DNA of 64,000 nt from Aquila chrysaetos chrysaetos (Eukaryota; Chordata; Aves; Accipitriformes; Accipitridae): assembly GCF_900496995.4 (NCBI RefSeq), contig NC_044009.1, forward strand, positions 43,175,505-43,239,504, given 5' to 3'. The translations under genes and the position numbers were made by a program. This document shows, piece by piece, positions 21,101 to 36,100 of the stretch; the stretch's first letter is position 1, and the number at the start of each line of letters is the position of its first letter. The notes beneath the pieces were generated by a model. It was given only the letters and a program-made list of their open reading frames with translations. It searched no databases and was not told where the DNA came from.

Positions 21101-24100
21101 CCACCGTGCACTCTTAATTGCACTTGAAGACCTTGTCACACTTCTACTTTCTACTCATCTGTGAGGCAAAGCTGCATTTCTCCACACCCACCTTTCATCT
21201 CTTTTGCCTGGTTAGAACTGAATGCTCCTGCTGGGGAAGTGAAGTGAATATGGCAAAGAACAACTTACCCGCAACACAAGTTTCATCTTAATGAAGCTGT
21301 CTGAACTGGAATGATCCAGCTGAAATCTCTGATCCAGAGTCATGTTTGGATCCTTAAGTAAGTGGGAGAGACATACCACTGAAGTTCCCAGGGCACTATC
21401 CCGATCCTTGTCTTTTATCTGGGAGTGGGGGGGCAGGGCAGGTGGCATGAAAAAAAAGGTTTTATTAGATGGCAAACTGAAAAGCATACCACTGGGAACA
21501 GCAAAGCAAGAAGGTATTTCAGACAGATACCAAAATTAGCTTATTTACTTCAAGACATACTATCAAGTATGGTTACTTCCAAATGGGCGATGCCAGTATT
21601 TCAGGAGCGTAACAAATTAGCGTGTTTTAGGTAGAAATCCCATCTCTAACTATGCAGAGAAGGAACTGCCTTAGCAGAAAAACTAGGCCCTGGGATTTAC
21701 TTGGCTTTCCTTACTTGCTCTGGGGAAAATGTCCCAGGCAGCTGGCATGACAACTGGTCTAAACCTTTACAAGCTTTTTAGTAATAGTTTGTTTAACCTA
21801 TTTAACCTCAATACACCTTTTAAGTTCAAATCCACTTCTGTAGCCAAGTGAACAGCCATAGAACTGGCTGTGACTGCAATGTATGCTAGTGAGATACAGG
21901 ATGCTAGCGTATGCGATGTATGCTAGTGAAATACGAGCCAAAATACCAAGGTGAAGGGATAGGACTCTGGCTGAGAATTATGAAGGCTGTGATTTCTGAC
22001 AGCAAAATATTCATGGCTTTATTACACACAGACCTGTATGAAACCTCCTTTGCACTTCACAGCCAGAAGCATCCCACGTTTTGAACTAAGATACTATGCA
22101 TTACATGATCCTAGAGCAAAGGTAGATATGGGCATCACCTAACAGAGAATCACCTGTGCAACAACAGGTGCTTCTTCCACCTTTTAAGTAGGAGGACCGC
22201 AGTACAAGCACACAGAAACAACCAGCACTGAGATCACATCCACCATAAAAGAGGTTTCTTCCCACGGATGCGCACTCAGTCTTCCAAAGAAAGGCTTTTC
22301 TCTCACCTCAACATGGAGTGACTGCGAATGAGCACTGTGGACAAAGAAGGTGAAAGCCTGGCCCCAGGTGGGATCTTTGCTGAAATTGCAGGTCTGTAAC
22401 AAGAAGGTTGTGGCATATACATTAGCTTATTCTATAAGCAGCAAAGAATACCATGACACTGCTCACCAGAGGGTCATGGTGACCCTCTTGTTTTATTCAG
22501 TGATGCTACACTCCAGCTGTATGGAGAGAGTGAAATTTCCAGGTCAGAAGCTTGCAGAAGCAAAGTCTCTGGCAAAACCAGAACAAGTTCTGCAGGGCAT
22601 GGAAATGCCGAAGAACGAGTCTGTCGAGCCGCGGTTGGCCCCAACTAGTGCTGCCTGGACCAGCAGCCTGCCTCACCCGCAGCACGGCACCTCTCCACCC
22701 AGGGAGAGCCAGAGTGCTGCTTCCAGTCTTCAGGCACCGAGAGCCAGCTCCCAGAGCTGCAGCCAGCTGGCAGGGAAAGGCAGGAAAGCTACAGGGGCGG
22801 TTTGAGGGGTAGAGAGCTTGTGGGAAGTGTAGGAGGGCACAGCTTCAGCGCCATCCACTTCAAGGATGAAAGAGCGTGGAAAGCACCTGCGGGGGCTGTG
22901 GTTGAGGCTGCTCCCTAAACCAGCTGCTTCCACCGGGCCACGAGTACTGGCAGCAACGGGAAAGCTGGAAGTCTGACCTAGCTTGGGAGAGGCAGGTGAT
23001 GTGGTGGGGAAAAGGGAAAGCCAAAAAAAAAAAAAAGGTAAAAATCCAAGCAGAACCCAACTTCTGGATGGAGCAGGTGGAAGAAACAAAGGAAAATAGG
23101 TGCCAGTCCCATATGGTCACGTGTAGCCAACGGGATTCATTCCTATTTGTTGGGTGTCCAAAAGAACATAGGGCCACCCTCATCCGCATCCAGCTGCAGG
23201 GCAATAAACATGGCAGCTACTGGGAGGGCAGAACTCAGCTGCTGCTCATACTCATCAGGCAAAAGTAAATATTAAGTAATGACAAAGGAACTGAAAGCGA
23301 AGTGGAGGAGATCCAGATACATCTTGTCCAGGTAAAAAAAATACAGTTAAACCGTGAAACACAGGAGCCAGGAGAATCTGATGAGGGAACAAATGCCAGT
23401 TCGATGCAAATGACACTCTGCCCTGAGAAAGCATGAGCCAGATGGGAGACCTATCATTTTTTCCTCTTCAACCCTTGTAGAACTAGAGTATCTTGAGCCA
23501 CATGACATCACGGCCATGAGCACAAAACCACACATCTGTACAGCAGCTGATCAGACACCCACTGATCAAGCACAACTCAGTGACACAGTACTTGTACATG
23601 CTTGTTGACCCCCAGCTCCCAGCCTCTGCAGCTATCACCATAACTACAGCTCTTCACATCAGCTTCACCAGTCCTACCCTTCCTAGGGGCTACTTGGAGA
23701 TAGTCACCCATAAAATAGAAAGTATTTAAGGAAAGCAGAAGAGTCAGACAGCCTCACCTTGCTTTTCTGAGTCTTGTTTCCTACTGTAAGCAGGACGAAG
23801 GAGGAGGGTTCTCGTTCCATCTTCTGTCATTTAATACAAGGGGGAAAAAGAAAGCAGAAAAAAAAAAAGTGAGATTTATAGCTTGGAGGAATCAATATCA
23901 AGCTACTACTCTTACTTGAAATAAGTTGCTGGAAAGCTGACAACAGTTTTCAGATGCGGGACATCTGAAGAGTAGTGCAGTATACAGGGAAGACTCCAGC
24001 CATAACACAGCACAGTCTTACCCTCTACCATCAAGAGTACACGTTTAAGCCAAAGTTTTATGTATTTAGGTTTCAATAGGCGAGAAGTTAAAAATTTGTC

Positions 24101-27100
24101 AGAAGCTGGGAGGAAAGAGAAGAGAGTTGAAGGCTCAGTGGGAAGTCCTCATCGCTCCTGAATGAAACAGGACTCTCAGAATTGGTTTCCAAGGCTCAGG
24201 ACCTGCTGTAAAGCAGCTAGAAACAAGTCTTCAGCATCAAGTAACAATTCCTTTCCAGAAGCAGTAAAACTGAACCTCTTGTACTGCACTAATGCTATAG
24301 AAGTTAAGGCTGAGGATCTGGTCTTGGCACAACAGCGTATACACAGTGGATACAATGAAGTCCAGAATTAAGGATTATCGAACGTGATGTGTATCACAGT
24401 GCTGGTAACTCACCTAAATTGTAAAGATTGCATTTAGGAGGGGAGCTACTCGGAGAGAATGGGAAGCTTTATCCATTGCTCAGAGCTGTGGTTGTGTGTA
24501 GCTTGTTCAAGAAAAAAGGGAGGAAGACATTCTTCCCTATACCCACCACTTCCATCACAGTAGCAAAATGCAGTATTTGGGGGGAGAAAGTAAACAGAAG
24601 CAAAGAGAGAGGGGGCATGAATGACAGTGGCTTCTGAATCCCTCTAAAACTGAGGGGGAAGGAATCTGGTGGTCAGGTCTCCAGTGGACAGGAAGGTGAC
24701 CACAAACAAGCATGTTCCTCCCATCCCAACGTGAGAGGTCAAGCTGGAACAGCTCAGCATGGAAAGAACCCCTGCAGCAGCAGAAAGGATAACATGACTT
24801 GGTCTGATGTCTGGACGTTCTCTGTCCAAAGTATGAAATAAAGACAACCCCCCACGCAATCAAATATTTCTGCATTCCCCCTTGGACCTGCTAAACATTC
24901 ACTGGGGTGGGGGTGGGCTTTCAATCGCTATTTTGAACCCCTGGTCACATAGATTCTGACGGTGGAGAGATGATTTCTTTTTAACTACAGCTAGTTTCAG
25001 TTGCTACGATACAGCATAATCCAGAATGCTGTTTTGCAAGCATGGGAGAAGAATATGTATTTTACCTTGAGGTACTTGTTATTTTTGATCTTCTTTGCTC
25101 CGCATTCACCATTCGAATACTCAAAGTGGTTTTTCTGAATTAGTAAAAAAGTATTTAAAAACAATTAATTTGTGGGCTTTAAAAAAAAAAAAAAGGTTAG
25201 GAGTGAAGGCTGCCTGCACATGGCTTGTACTTACTGGAAGGTTGAAGGCGCTGTCCAAGTAAACTATCAGAACAGCTGTAGACAGACCCTTCTTATCCTG
25301 CAAAGGACAGGAAAGATAAAATAAAACAAAACACAAGGTAGGCATGGTCACTAATCAAGGACAACGTAAAGCACAACACAAATTCAAAGGACAGTTTCCG
25401 AAAGCTAAGCAGCTCTTCACCTTTCTCCTAAAACTTGCAATTTAGAGGAGCGCAAGCCAATACAGCATGACAGTTTTAAGCAGACCAGTAAGAAAAGGTG
25501 TAAGTCTTTTCAATTCACTGGCTTTAATGCTCTTCAATCTCTCCAGTGCTGCACTGATTGGATTCCCCAGTACAGCAAGACACCTAAAAACATCAACATC
25601 AGCAACCCAGTGTCAGCAGAACAAAGTCTGGAAACAAATTTTATTCAACTCAGTGGAATTCAAATGTTTTTGCTTGATTATGAAGAAACAGCATTCCTGG
25701 GAGATGGGCTTTATCCAAGCAATTCTGCTGGACAAGTAGGACACCATTTGGCACCATGGTCCTACCAAGCACCTAGTACAGGTTATAGACAGGGGTCCTA
25801 CACAGATCCTAGACAAAGAGGGAAGGGGAAAATTATCAGGGGGGAACTGTGAGAGGCCACTTTGCAGTGAGTCAAACGAGGCTTTGCTAATTCAAGCAAG
25901 AAGAGCTGCCAGATTTGAGTTACTCCTGAATTACCAAGGGACCTGGGGCAAGCAAACGCCCTTCCTCTTCAGGAGGGGTGGGGGATCACACCAAAACTTT
26001 GTCAGACAAAAATGAACTCCCATCCATGAGTTTGCCTGGGGCTCCTAATTTTACCCACTCCTTTGCTGATCACTGGACAGGGGTCAGAGGAGGTGAATCC
26101 TTTAAGCAAATACACTCACCTCATGTAGCCTTTCTTGGTCATTCACTAGTGAAAGCCACTCCAGTTTTAAATGCAAGTGTCCGCTTGTTGTCTTACTTAA
26201 GGGAAACCACTAAATGGAGACAACAAAGAGTAACTTGAGAAATGTGAGGCAGAATAATTTTTATATATGTGTTGCAGTCTGAGACTTAAGTAAAATAGAC
26301 AATATGAATTGTACTTTGAGCACCTTAGCTTGCGGTTTTGACACTTCAATTGTAGCATGTCCATTTACTTAGAAACACAAGCCAGAAAAACCAAAGTAAG
26401 ATATCCATACACATGCAAAGCACATGGATATTTCCAACCAGCAGCAGCACTAGACAGGCACCCTGGCATTGTTTGCAGAGCGCTGGGCTGCAGGATGAAC
26501 CACAACAAGATCAGATCATTTCTTCCCTCAGCAATCAGACTGCTTCACCAAACTTTATCTGTAGCCTTGTACAAAACATTTGGTACATACAGGACACAAG
26601 ATATCAACACAAGATTACCCCTCTGCTGGCTCAGCATAATCTCAGGGCTGTCTGAGGTTGCCAGCTTGATTGTAAAAATTATTGCAATGGCTACTTTAAG
26701 TTTTCTGAGTGAAGGCATTTACTTTTTGTGAAAATACCATAGTGCAAGTGCGCAAGGAAGCTTTAAGCCCACAGAAACAATGTAGTAGCAGAGGGAGGGC
26801 ACAAATGAGTACATGTAAGCATCCACCACCAACCACGTTTAGAAATAAGCTGTGATCTTTACCTCATCAACAGTTCCATCATTCATTACATCCACTAAGC
26901 TTATAAGCAAGCTGAAAGACAAAAAGCAAACATTTCAGAGTATATTTAGACATACAGCACACTGCTGTTGGAGGGAGAAGAAACCACCACCAAAAAGGCC
27001 CACGCTCAAATCTGTTCCAAATAACAACTTCTCCGCATTACCTATGTGCACGTGCGTTAGAATGCACTGACACTTCTGAAGTGTCCCCCTTGAAATACTT

Positions 27101-30100
27101 CCAAAACTAAAATAAATTTGAAGTTAATCTCAAGTCATGTAGTAACTATCACTTCTGATGGCTTCCTAGGATTCCCTGCAGGAGTCTGGGACCATTCTCT
27201 ACCTTGTTCAAAGTTAGTTGCACTAGGAAATAACAACTTGGTATCAACATCCGGACAAAAGGAATAGCTTCATTCAATATTAGACTTCAGGTATGAGTAA
27301 TCTGGGTGTCCTGTTTCAGAAGTTACTGGACGCTGAGCAAGGGTCATACTAATTTACCTGCCCATAAAGTCATCTTTATCTGGATCTTCATCGTACAAGT
27401 CCACTTCTAAGTCCTGACCAGGCACTTCATGAACAACAAACTGCAGGAGAAAGAGGTATCGATTAAAAATAAAAAGCATTCACATAGGTTCCTATAGGCT
27501 CAGGCTCTGGACGAGAACATGACACTTCACAGCTGGAAGGACATGTCCTTCACATCAAGGACATTCCCTGCTGTTTCATGGCTAATTGCACAACAAATAC
27601 AACTGATTATAGGTGAAAATATTTCAAAACCAGTTTGCTTGATTTTGAACTACAAGTGAAACCCCTCAAACTGGTATGCCTAATAAGCAGAGAAGAATCA
27701 ATGCTAGAGCAGACTACAGCTGCACAGACTGCTGCACTGATTGATATTTAAAGCAGTGCTTTGCACCTCCTCCAAAAACCCACATATGTAAATCAGATCA
27801 ACCTGAATGACATTTCAAGTTTGCAATGTAAATCTGAACTTATTTAAGGGACAGAAATGCTTCAGTCAAGTAACAAGGAAGTCCACCTGCTCCAGTGCAG
27901 CCAGCTAAGAGAAGGTCCTCCAAGCACAGGGATGTAAACGGCTGTGCATCCTACAGATGGAAAGATCAAAAGATTCAGTACCTCAAATGTCTCATTCCAA
28001 ATGGGATTAAGATCTCGGGAAACTGTCTTGCTTCGATACTGCACCGTGCCAACGCGAAGAAGAGCATACGGGTCAGACTTCCCCCTGATCGCACCAAGGA
28101 AACTGTCTTTCTGGACAAGGTTTTCAGCTTCTAGCAGATGAACCCTTATTACTCCCTGAATAAAATAAGATAGAAAATTGGTCATGTAAATGCAATCTTT
28201 GGATAGTTATAACATGCTACCTCCTAAAACTAGTTATTTCAGGCAGTAAGGGTAGTCAGCATGACAGTTTTGCAAAGACATGCATTTTGATGCAGTATAT
28301 TTCCAATGACAGCTGTATTAAAACACTTTTTCCACCACTTAACTAGAGAAAAAAACCAAAACTTTAAACAGATACACAATCCAATCTAGATAATTGAGTA
28401 GGAAATATTCTTCAATTTATTCTTAAATTAGAAATGTACATATTCACACAGGATTACAGCCACAGTCAAATCAAGTGTAAAGATCGATTCCCACTGACTG
28501 AAGGAACTAAGCACCTACTGGCAGGGTCTTATTTTATTGCAGAGTAGCCATTCAACTTCAATTTGGTGCTGCAAGTTTGCAATAGGGAGCATCCCTTTGT
28601 CATTCATTTATATTTACCTTCATTGATGAGTGTATTAGGTATTTAATGGATGAAGGAGACTGAAGATCTGGGTATGTCAAGCATTTAGGAGATTTGGTGG
28701 TGGTGGTTTTTTTTCCTGAATTTTTTTTTCTGTAACAAAGAGCTGTCACCCCCTGAGCTCCCTATTTACACCCCTTCACATCATTAGTGAAAAAATTAAG
28801 TAGCCTGACACTCATTACTCATGTATTTACCTTCTCTAACTGAAGATCTGTGGTATTCTCAAATAAGACGTAGGTTTAAATTGGTAAATGAGCTCAGTGT
28901 CTAAACAGACTTCTTATGCCATGTATAGAGGGTAGGACCCCCCAGCCCATTATGAACTATCCAACATCTGCTTTTATATTTCTGAAATAGTACCTACAGA
29001 AAGCCTATAACCCAGGTTGAAACAGCTGATGCAGGAACCCAAGACATTAAGCTTGCATGCATCCACATTGTGGCAAACGCACGCTCAGGTAGATCAACAC
29101 CCCCACTGAGAAAAAAAAACTCACACGCGGGACAGGGAACCTCAAGTGGGCAATGTTCATGTTCTTTTTCAGAGGCACTGTGATCCTGTTTGGTAGAACC
29201 AGCCGTGCAGCAATGAAGTCTTGAATTAGCGAGTCTGATATTACACTGCAGGTGGGGAAAAAAAAGCAACCTAAATCTCTACAATCGATCACAATTTCAA
29301 TTAGAATGAAAGAATGAGGCACAGCAAAAGAAATGGGCACTGCGAAATGAGTGATACTGCCTACCTTCCCCTAAAAAGTTATCAAACATTGGAACAGGCT
29401 GCCCAGGGAAATGGTTGAGTCACCGTCCCTGGAGATATTTAAAAGACGTGTAGCTGTGGCGCTTAGGGACATGGTTTAGTGGTGGACTTGGCAGTGTTAG
29501 GTTTATGGTTGGACTTGATCTTAAGGGTCTTTTTCAACCTAAATAACTCTATGATTCTATGAAAGAGTGCCTACCTACAACCGCACATGGGCAGAAGGAA
29601 CTCATGCTTATGACATTTAGCTTCGAATAAGAGGAAATGGAGAGGACAGTTCAACACCAGAACCCATCACCAAGGGTGGATGCGGATCACCGTGGAAAGT
29701 TAGGCTGTCTTCTATCAATAATTCGCATCCAGTTGAGGTGCTCCATAGGAGAGTATGAGCATGGGGCAGCCTCTCAAGATCTCTTTCAATCTTATTCCCT
29801 ATTGTTCTGCACATAATTGCCGCTGCCTTGTGGCACACATGGTGCAAGTGCCCACTTGCACGCAGGGATGTTCCAGTCTAGGGTTACTAGGGCTGGATGT
29901 GAATTTGGCTCTAGCAGGTTGTAAATGATGAATGGGGAGCTTAGGCCACATGATGAGATCATCACGCACCCAAACAAGTCATACAAACTCATGTGCCTTC
30001 TGGGTTTCCTCGGGAATGCCGACACCAGAGACGGACACGGTGAGGAGGGAATGAGGAATTTTCAGCATTTCACAGGGGGCTCAAGACCTCGAGGTAGTTT

Positions 30101-33100
30101 GTTTTTAGACTTAGAACGTGGCCCCAGTGCACACAGCTCTCTGCTCTTGGCCACATGCTGAGACCTTACTGTAAAATGGAAGGAGAAGCCAGCCACACTC
30201 AAAACAAAATGAGTTTGGCTTTTTTTTTTTTTTTAATAGAAAACTAAGCAAAAGATGAGATTCTGTATCTTGGTATATTTTGCACTAAGAAGTAAAATCT
30301 TGGTTGAAGTAAGTGGACCTTTGGCACACAGGAGATCACACTTGCTGAACTGAGGGTACTGTCTGTCTTGGAGTTTAGGGAACTTTCCAGTCTAATTAAA
30401 ACTTACACATTTTTAGCTTTTCAGTTTAAATCTTTTCTTTACAACTGCTCTATTCGTATGGCAGGGCCAACTAATTTGACCTATTTCTCCTGAGCAAGAA
30501 GTATATGGCTATCACAGACATCTGATACTCTTCAGATGATTAATGAGAGGATTTCAACATACTACTACAACTTGGCATGAGCCGAAGACAATATTAAGAG
30601 GAAAACCCAAGAGCACCAAACATCTGAAAGACTCATCCTCTTCATAAATCTAGTGCTTATAAGGCAGCTTCAGATGAGGCTGGCTTCACGCAGAAGGAAA
30701 GTCCTCTCCTACTCCAAACATGAAACCAGCAGCCTGAAAGCCCTTGGTCAGGCTGTTGGCTTTCCTGTCAAAAAAAACCCCACAGGAAGGTCACAGTCCC
30801 TTGTCCCTTCTCTCGAGTCTCGGGGTACACCCAACTAAACACAGCTTGTACACGAGGACAGACGACTGCATCCAGTTTCTTTACTCTCTTATGTAAGCCC
30901 AATTCATTTGGAAGGGAGAGCTCTTGTTCAACCTGCACTTCAGCCTATTCATGGTCAGGCCTGTTTTGCTCCTGGCTTTCATGTGCAGTGCTGACGAACA
31001 AGCGAGGGTTTCTGCGTTCAAATCCCTGTGAGAGATCCAGGGAGTGAAAATTTAGGACACCAAATTTGCACTTAATTATATGAGAGGCTGTAGGTTGGAA
31101 CACCTACATACCTTCTCCCTGGAAGGATTAAGGAAACTATGTTAGAAAAGAACAGATTAATTCCTCTGATAAAAACTGGAGCTCTCAGGGCAAACTTCAG
31201 GGCAAAAGGCCACTCTGGCCTCAAATTAAGAGAAGAAGAAAGCTTCCTCTCGCTCGACATCAAAGGTCTTCAGAGGCCCTTTAATGCATAAACTGGCACC
31301 TAAAGTAGCCAGCCACTTCCTATGAGTCTGCAAACCATGAGCTGCAGGGGAAGAGAGGGGAACAGAAGTGTCTGCATTTGCATCTAAAGGGAGAAAGGCA
31401 ATGGCTGAGTAACCAAATATATTACGTTCTTGCGTAACAGAATTTTCTCCTTACACTAAGGAAGAAGGACAAAGTGAATCTTCAATCTGGAGAAACAGTT
31501 TGAAACTTACAGTACTGAAAACCGCTAAGATTTTCATCCTTGCTATGCAAGTTTCATGCACAAGATCAACCCAAGAGGCACTAAGGAGGAGCTACATTTT
31601 CTGAAGAACCTAAAGGGTGAGCAGATTACACAGAAAGAGGAGAACATTTCTCCTTATAAATCCGGTGCAGTTTTCTTTATCGTGCATTGTATTTCAGTTT
31701 GTCAGAGGGACTGCAACTCTGTGATACCTTGCCTTTTTTCACTTTAAGGTAAAACATAAGCACAGACTGCCAGTCACCGAGATCTACCTCATCTACCTTT
31801 GCAAGTAACTGGCACATGGGAAACAGAAGGGCTTCTTTTTTAGTTTATAGACCACTGTAGTTTTGGGGATTTACTATTTCCACCCTAAATGCAATGAAGC
31901 GATTGAAGTAATTTTGACAGAATGTAAAAAGCACCCTCCTCAGGTTTTGCAGACTCCACAGCCAGATATGATGGGAGGAGTATCAACAGAACACCTTTTA
32001 CACAAGGCTCTTGAGAATAGTTTTGATGATTACTGAAGAATCCCATCCCAACTTCCAGAGGCTTTTTGAAGAAGAATAAAGTGAAGCAAAGTGACACTCA
32101 CTTAATCCCTGGGACATCCAGGAGGTTGCTCATGCCTGCCCAGTTGATTTCCAAGTGCTACAACAAGACCAGGGAGAAAAATTATACAGGACCATTGAAA
32201 TTTATTTCAGAACAAATGCAGAATTTAAAGGGGAAGCAAATGCTTCTAAAACAAAGCCAGCTGTTTAAAGGAAGCAAAACCTGCACCAGCAAGTGACTGC
32301 ATCTGTACATTAAAACCAACAGCTGGTATCAATTCCCTTATCTATTTTACCTGCCATACCTGAAATGAGGCTATCACTGGGAATTATCCTGCAAGCACAG
32401 GGAAAGACAGCATTCAGCCCCTAGCAGTGGCCATTGGCAGATGCCCTGGGGTCATGCGTAGTAAATCCAACAGCTCTACCTAGACTTTGAAGTTGTTTCC
32501 TCATCCTTTCACTCAGGGGTTGGCCTATGCCCTGAGGCAGGGGGATTTACTAACACCACCTGACTTCAGGAGTCTGTATTTCTATTCACATAACAAAACA
32601 AAAATGTTTTTTTCATGTGCTGAAATAATGTTACTACATCTAAACACAAAACCACTTCATCCGAGATCAAAAATGTATGACTTCCATGAACTCAAGCAAA
32701 GCATAACCCACAAGCAAGCAAAGCTGTGTGCTATAAGATAACTGGTTCTTACAAGACTAGAAGGTTTCTCATATTTTATTAAACCACAATTCCACTACAA
32801 GGCACGTAACCTTAAACAGGCAAGCTTTCAAAGCACAACCATGACTGAATGGTCTCCAAGATGACTGCATTTAAAATCTATGAATGGGAAGATTTAAAAT
32901 CCACCTGCCAGGAACCTTGCAGGAAATAAATGGCTCCTGTGCTGTCACCATGGGAAAGCCCTCCCATTCTTAGAGTGAAGCAAATAACTTTTTAGACACT
33001 ACTACAAAAAAATAGGGCAAATTCATTCCTGTCCTCTTGGATTTCAAGAGGAGGATTGAATAATCAGGAATTTGCTATTCAAACACCTGCACTGTGAGGC

Positions 33101-36100
33101 ATTCACAGTTATGCAGTTTGGGTTACTAGTGATGGACAGCTCGTGTCACTCACTGAAGACCTACCCATGCATTAAGACAGACCAAGAAACAAGGAGGCTG
33201 CAGAGTGCAGTCACTACTGACTCACCGGCTTCTGCATAAAAAACAAGGTCACCGCTCCAATAAAAGGTGCATCAGTTAGAAGAGGTTCCAGTATCACCCG
33301 CAGTGTCCCATACAACTGCAAACAGAACAGAGCAAGGAAAACTGAGTCTGGAGGTACTTTTAGGATGCAGTTTCAAAGCTATGAGCTTTTCAGTGATGGA
33401 GATATTTTTTTAAATCTTACTTGAAGTCATTTTATTTAGAATTTAATAATAACAATAACCTCCTCCTCCCCGCCCCCAACCATTGCTGTTGATATCAGGC
33501 AATGCTTTCTAAGTTTGTGGAATCTCTCTGCAATCCTGACTGCCACACAATGGAGTAATCTGCCTATTAGATTTCAACACTGTAAAAACAGGTTGTTGGT
33601 CTAAACTACACCAGTTTATGAACACCCTGCCAGAACTGGCTCTTTCGAAGTCCTCTACCAACATGCAGCTCCTCTGAACTCCAGTGGCAGAAGCTGGCCC
33701 ACATGAGCTCGATGCTCTAGCACTGACCCTGTTTAAGAGTCACACTAAGAAGCTGAGAAGTGGTATTTAGGTGCCTTCCATGGAAGGCATCATTTCCCCA
33801 GCCAAAACGCAAGTAGATAAAGCCAATCATTCCAAGCCTTCTAGTTGGTGGTTTCCCAGTTAAGTGTCAGGACCTCCCCACTGGGACATGCTACCTCCTG
33901 CCACACACAGCCTTGAACAGACAACGTTAGCACTGCACGCACCTGTATGCCTTTCACTCCAAGATTAAATTTCGATATGTCCATGTGAATCTCACAGTCC
34001 CCTATGTAACTGAAAGAAAATTCTCACATTATTCCACAGTTTGCAAAGTCCAATGAGAAATTTGGGGCTGTACAGAGTATAAATGAAATTAGTTTAACGG
34101 TTGACAACATGACCCCACAGGCAGAGACAGATTTTCAAGCAACTGAAAAGGCAAAGTTGAACACGTTGAACAAGGGTCAGGTCTTCAACAAGAGAAACGC
34201 CGCAGTCAGCTGCGATATTGATCTACCTGCAAAATGTCAAACCAACATCTGTATTTCAAGGTTAGTTCTTCATTCTTAAGACGGCTGAGGCAAGCTTGCT
34301 CCAAGGAGGGGATCAACAGGCTCATTCAAAATTCAAAGTCACAGCAATCGCCCTCTTGCTCCCTTCTCTGCCAAAAGCCTGATCCCACCCCACAACCTGG
34401 CGACCCAGCTCCCAAGCTGATGCAGAGCCATCCTGCCATTACATATAGGGTCCCCACCTTGCCCACAAACAAAAAGCCCATAGATCGCCCTCGCTCACAA
34501 CCCAAAAGCCCACTTGAAGGACAAATTCATCACTAAAAATAACCTGGTTTCCTTGAGGCTGAATTAAAAGACAACAGCTTAGATCAGATTTTGGTCAGTT
34601 GCCATGGAGAACATCAGGCTTTAAATAAAATGAATGCCGAGTGCAGTACTTTCACAATTTGGAAGCCACCTTAGACTTTAATGAAAGTACAAGCATCACC
34701 TTATGCAGAAACCAATAGCCACTCCCCAGGGAGCAGAACCTAGCAGATTTGTTGATGCCTCTGGCAGAAAACAACTGAAGGGAGCTACCAAGTTCCCTTT
34801 CAGTCCTCTGAGAAATAGCTCTTTCTGGATGCAGACAGACAAATACCCTGCAGGTAAAGCACGGTGTAAAGGTACCAGTGAATGTGCTGTGCTTGCCACC
34901 TGCATGCATAATTTCACCCCATAATCAAAGAAAAAAGAGGAAGATTTTCTCCCTGACCACATGTATATGGGCAAATAATGCTGCAGTTGCCAATAATTCA
35001 CACTGTAATTTGCACATGGACAGATTCCAACCCCTCCAAAAGAACCCGCCAAGAAGGTGTAACCCTGTGAATTTGTCTCCATTTTTGCAAGCAAAGTTCT
35101 CGAATATTTGTTTACAGAGAGTCACTTAACAGAATTTAAAAAGCTCATGACACACAAATTAAAGCCTTTAATGTTAGAGCATTCTCATTTCTTAAATAAC
35201 CAACCACACAGGCCATGCCAAAATTAACACAATCTTGCTTATAAGCTAGTCATATAATTAAACTTGTTTTTACATTTATTAATTTCTACAATTTTGACAT
35301 TATCTTGCAGCTCATTACACTGGGTGCTAATAGAGCTTTGTCACAATAGAAGTCTAAATGAGAAGCCAAAATGAGTTCCTCAATTTGCAGTAATTAATCC
35401 AAGAGGATTTAATTCAGCTGTTGCCAGTGTCCAACACGACAAATAATAATTGTGGTGTTTCAATTTACAACCTTTATGCCTTTCCACACAGTCAAAAACT
35501 CTTCCAACCCAGTCCTAGGTGTCTCTTTTCTCCAGTAACACTGCAATACATGCAATCGTGTTTCAGAGTCTACATGTCAGAGAAGTCTTTACCCCTTTTA
35601 TCAGAGCCTGAGCCTTTAATTATCCTTACGTCTGCTTCATACAGGCACCACCCCCACGTCAGGGTGCTCGGGAGGAAGGATGCCCTCTTTGCTCATTAGT
35701 TTTACTCCTCAGCTCCCGTCCAAGCTGCTCGCGCTTTCGCCTGCCGGCTCTGCTGAGCGTAACCTCGCTGTGCTCTCTGCTGTCCTTCCCCCAGACAGGG
35801 CGCACCTGAGCCAAACTCGAGCCTTGACACTCAAAAGCATGAAGGGCTGAACCCCTCTGCCACTATCCACAGGACCGTGCCTTACCCACCTGTGAAGGGT
35901 GGAGGAGCCACCCGTTCCTCTCCCAAATCACCCGTTGCACAAGGTGATGCAGAGAAGCGCGCCTGTGTCACGGGCGAGGACTGGAGAAGCTTGTACGAGA
36001 GCGCGTATCCGTATCGCTCCTGCACTTGGGTGGAAAAGCTGGGCCCGGTGTTTATGATACGATGGCAACCCGCCGGCTGAAGGCAGGGATGCTACAAGAG

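Noticed and set aside
22350-22805. 151-codon plus-strand open frame
   Set aside because: It overlaps ESYT3 exon 16 in antisense, is Ser/Gln/Pro-rich by composition and has no features of a real gene.
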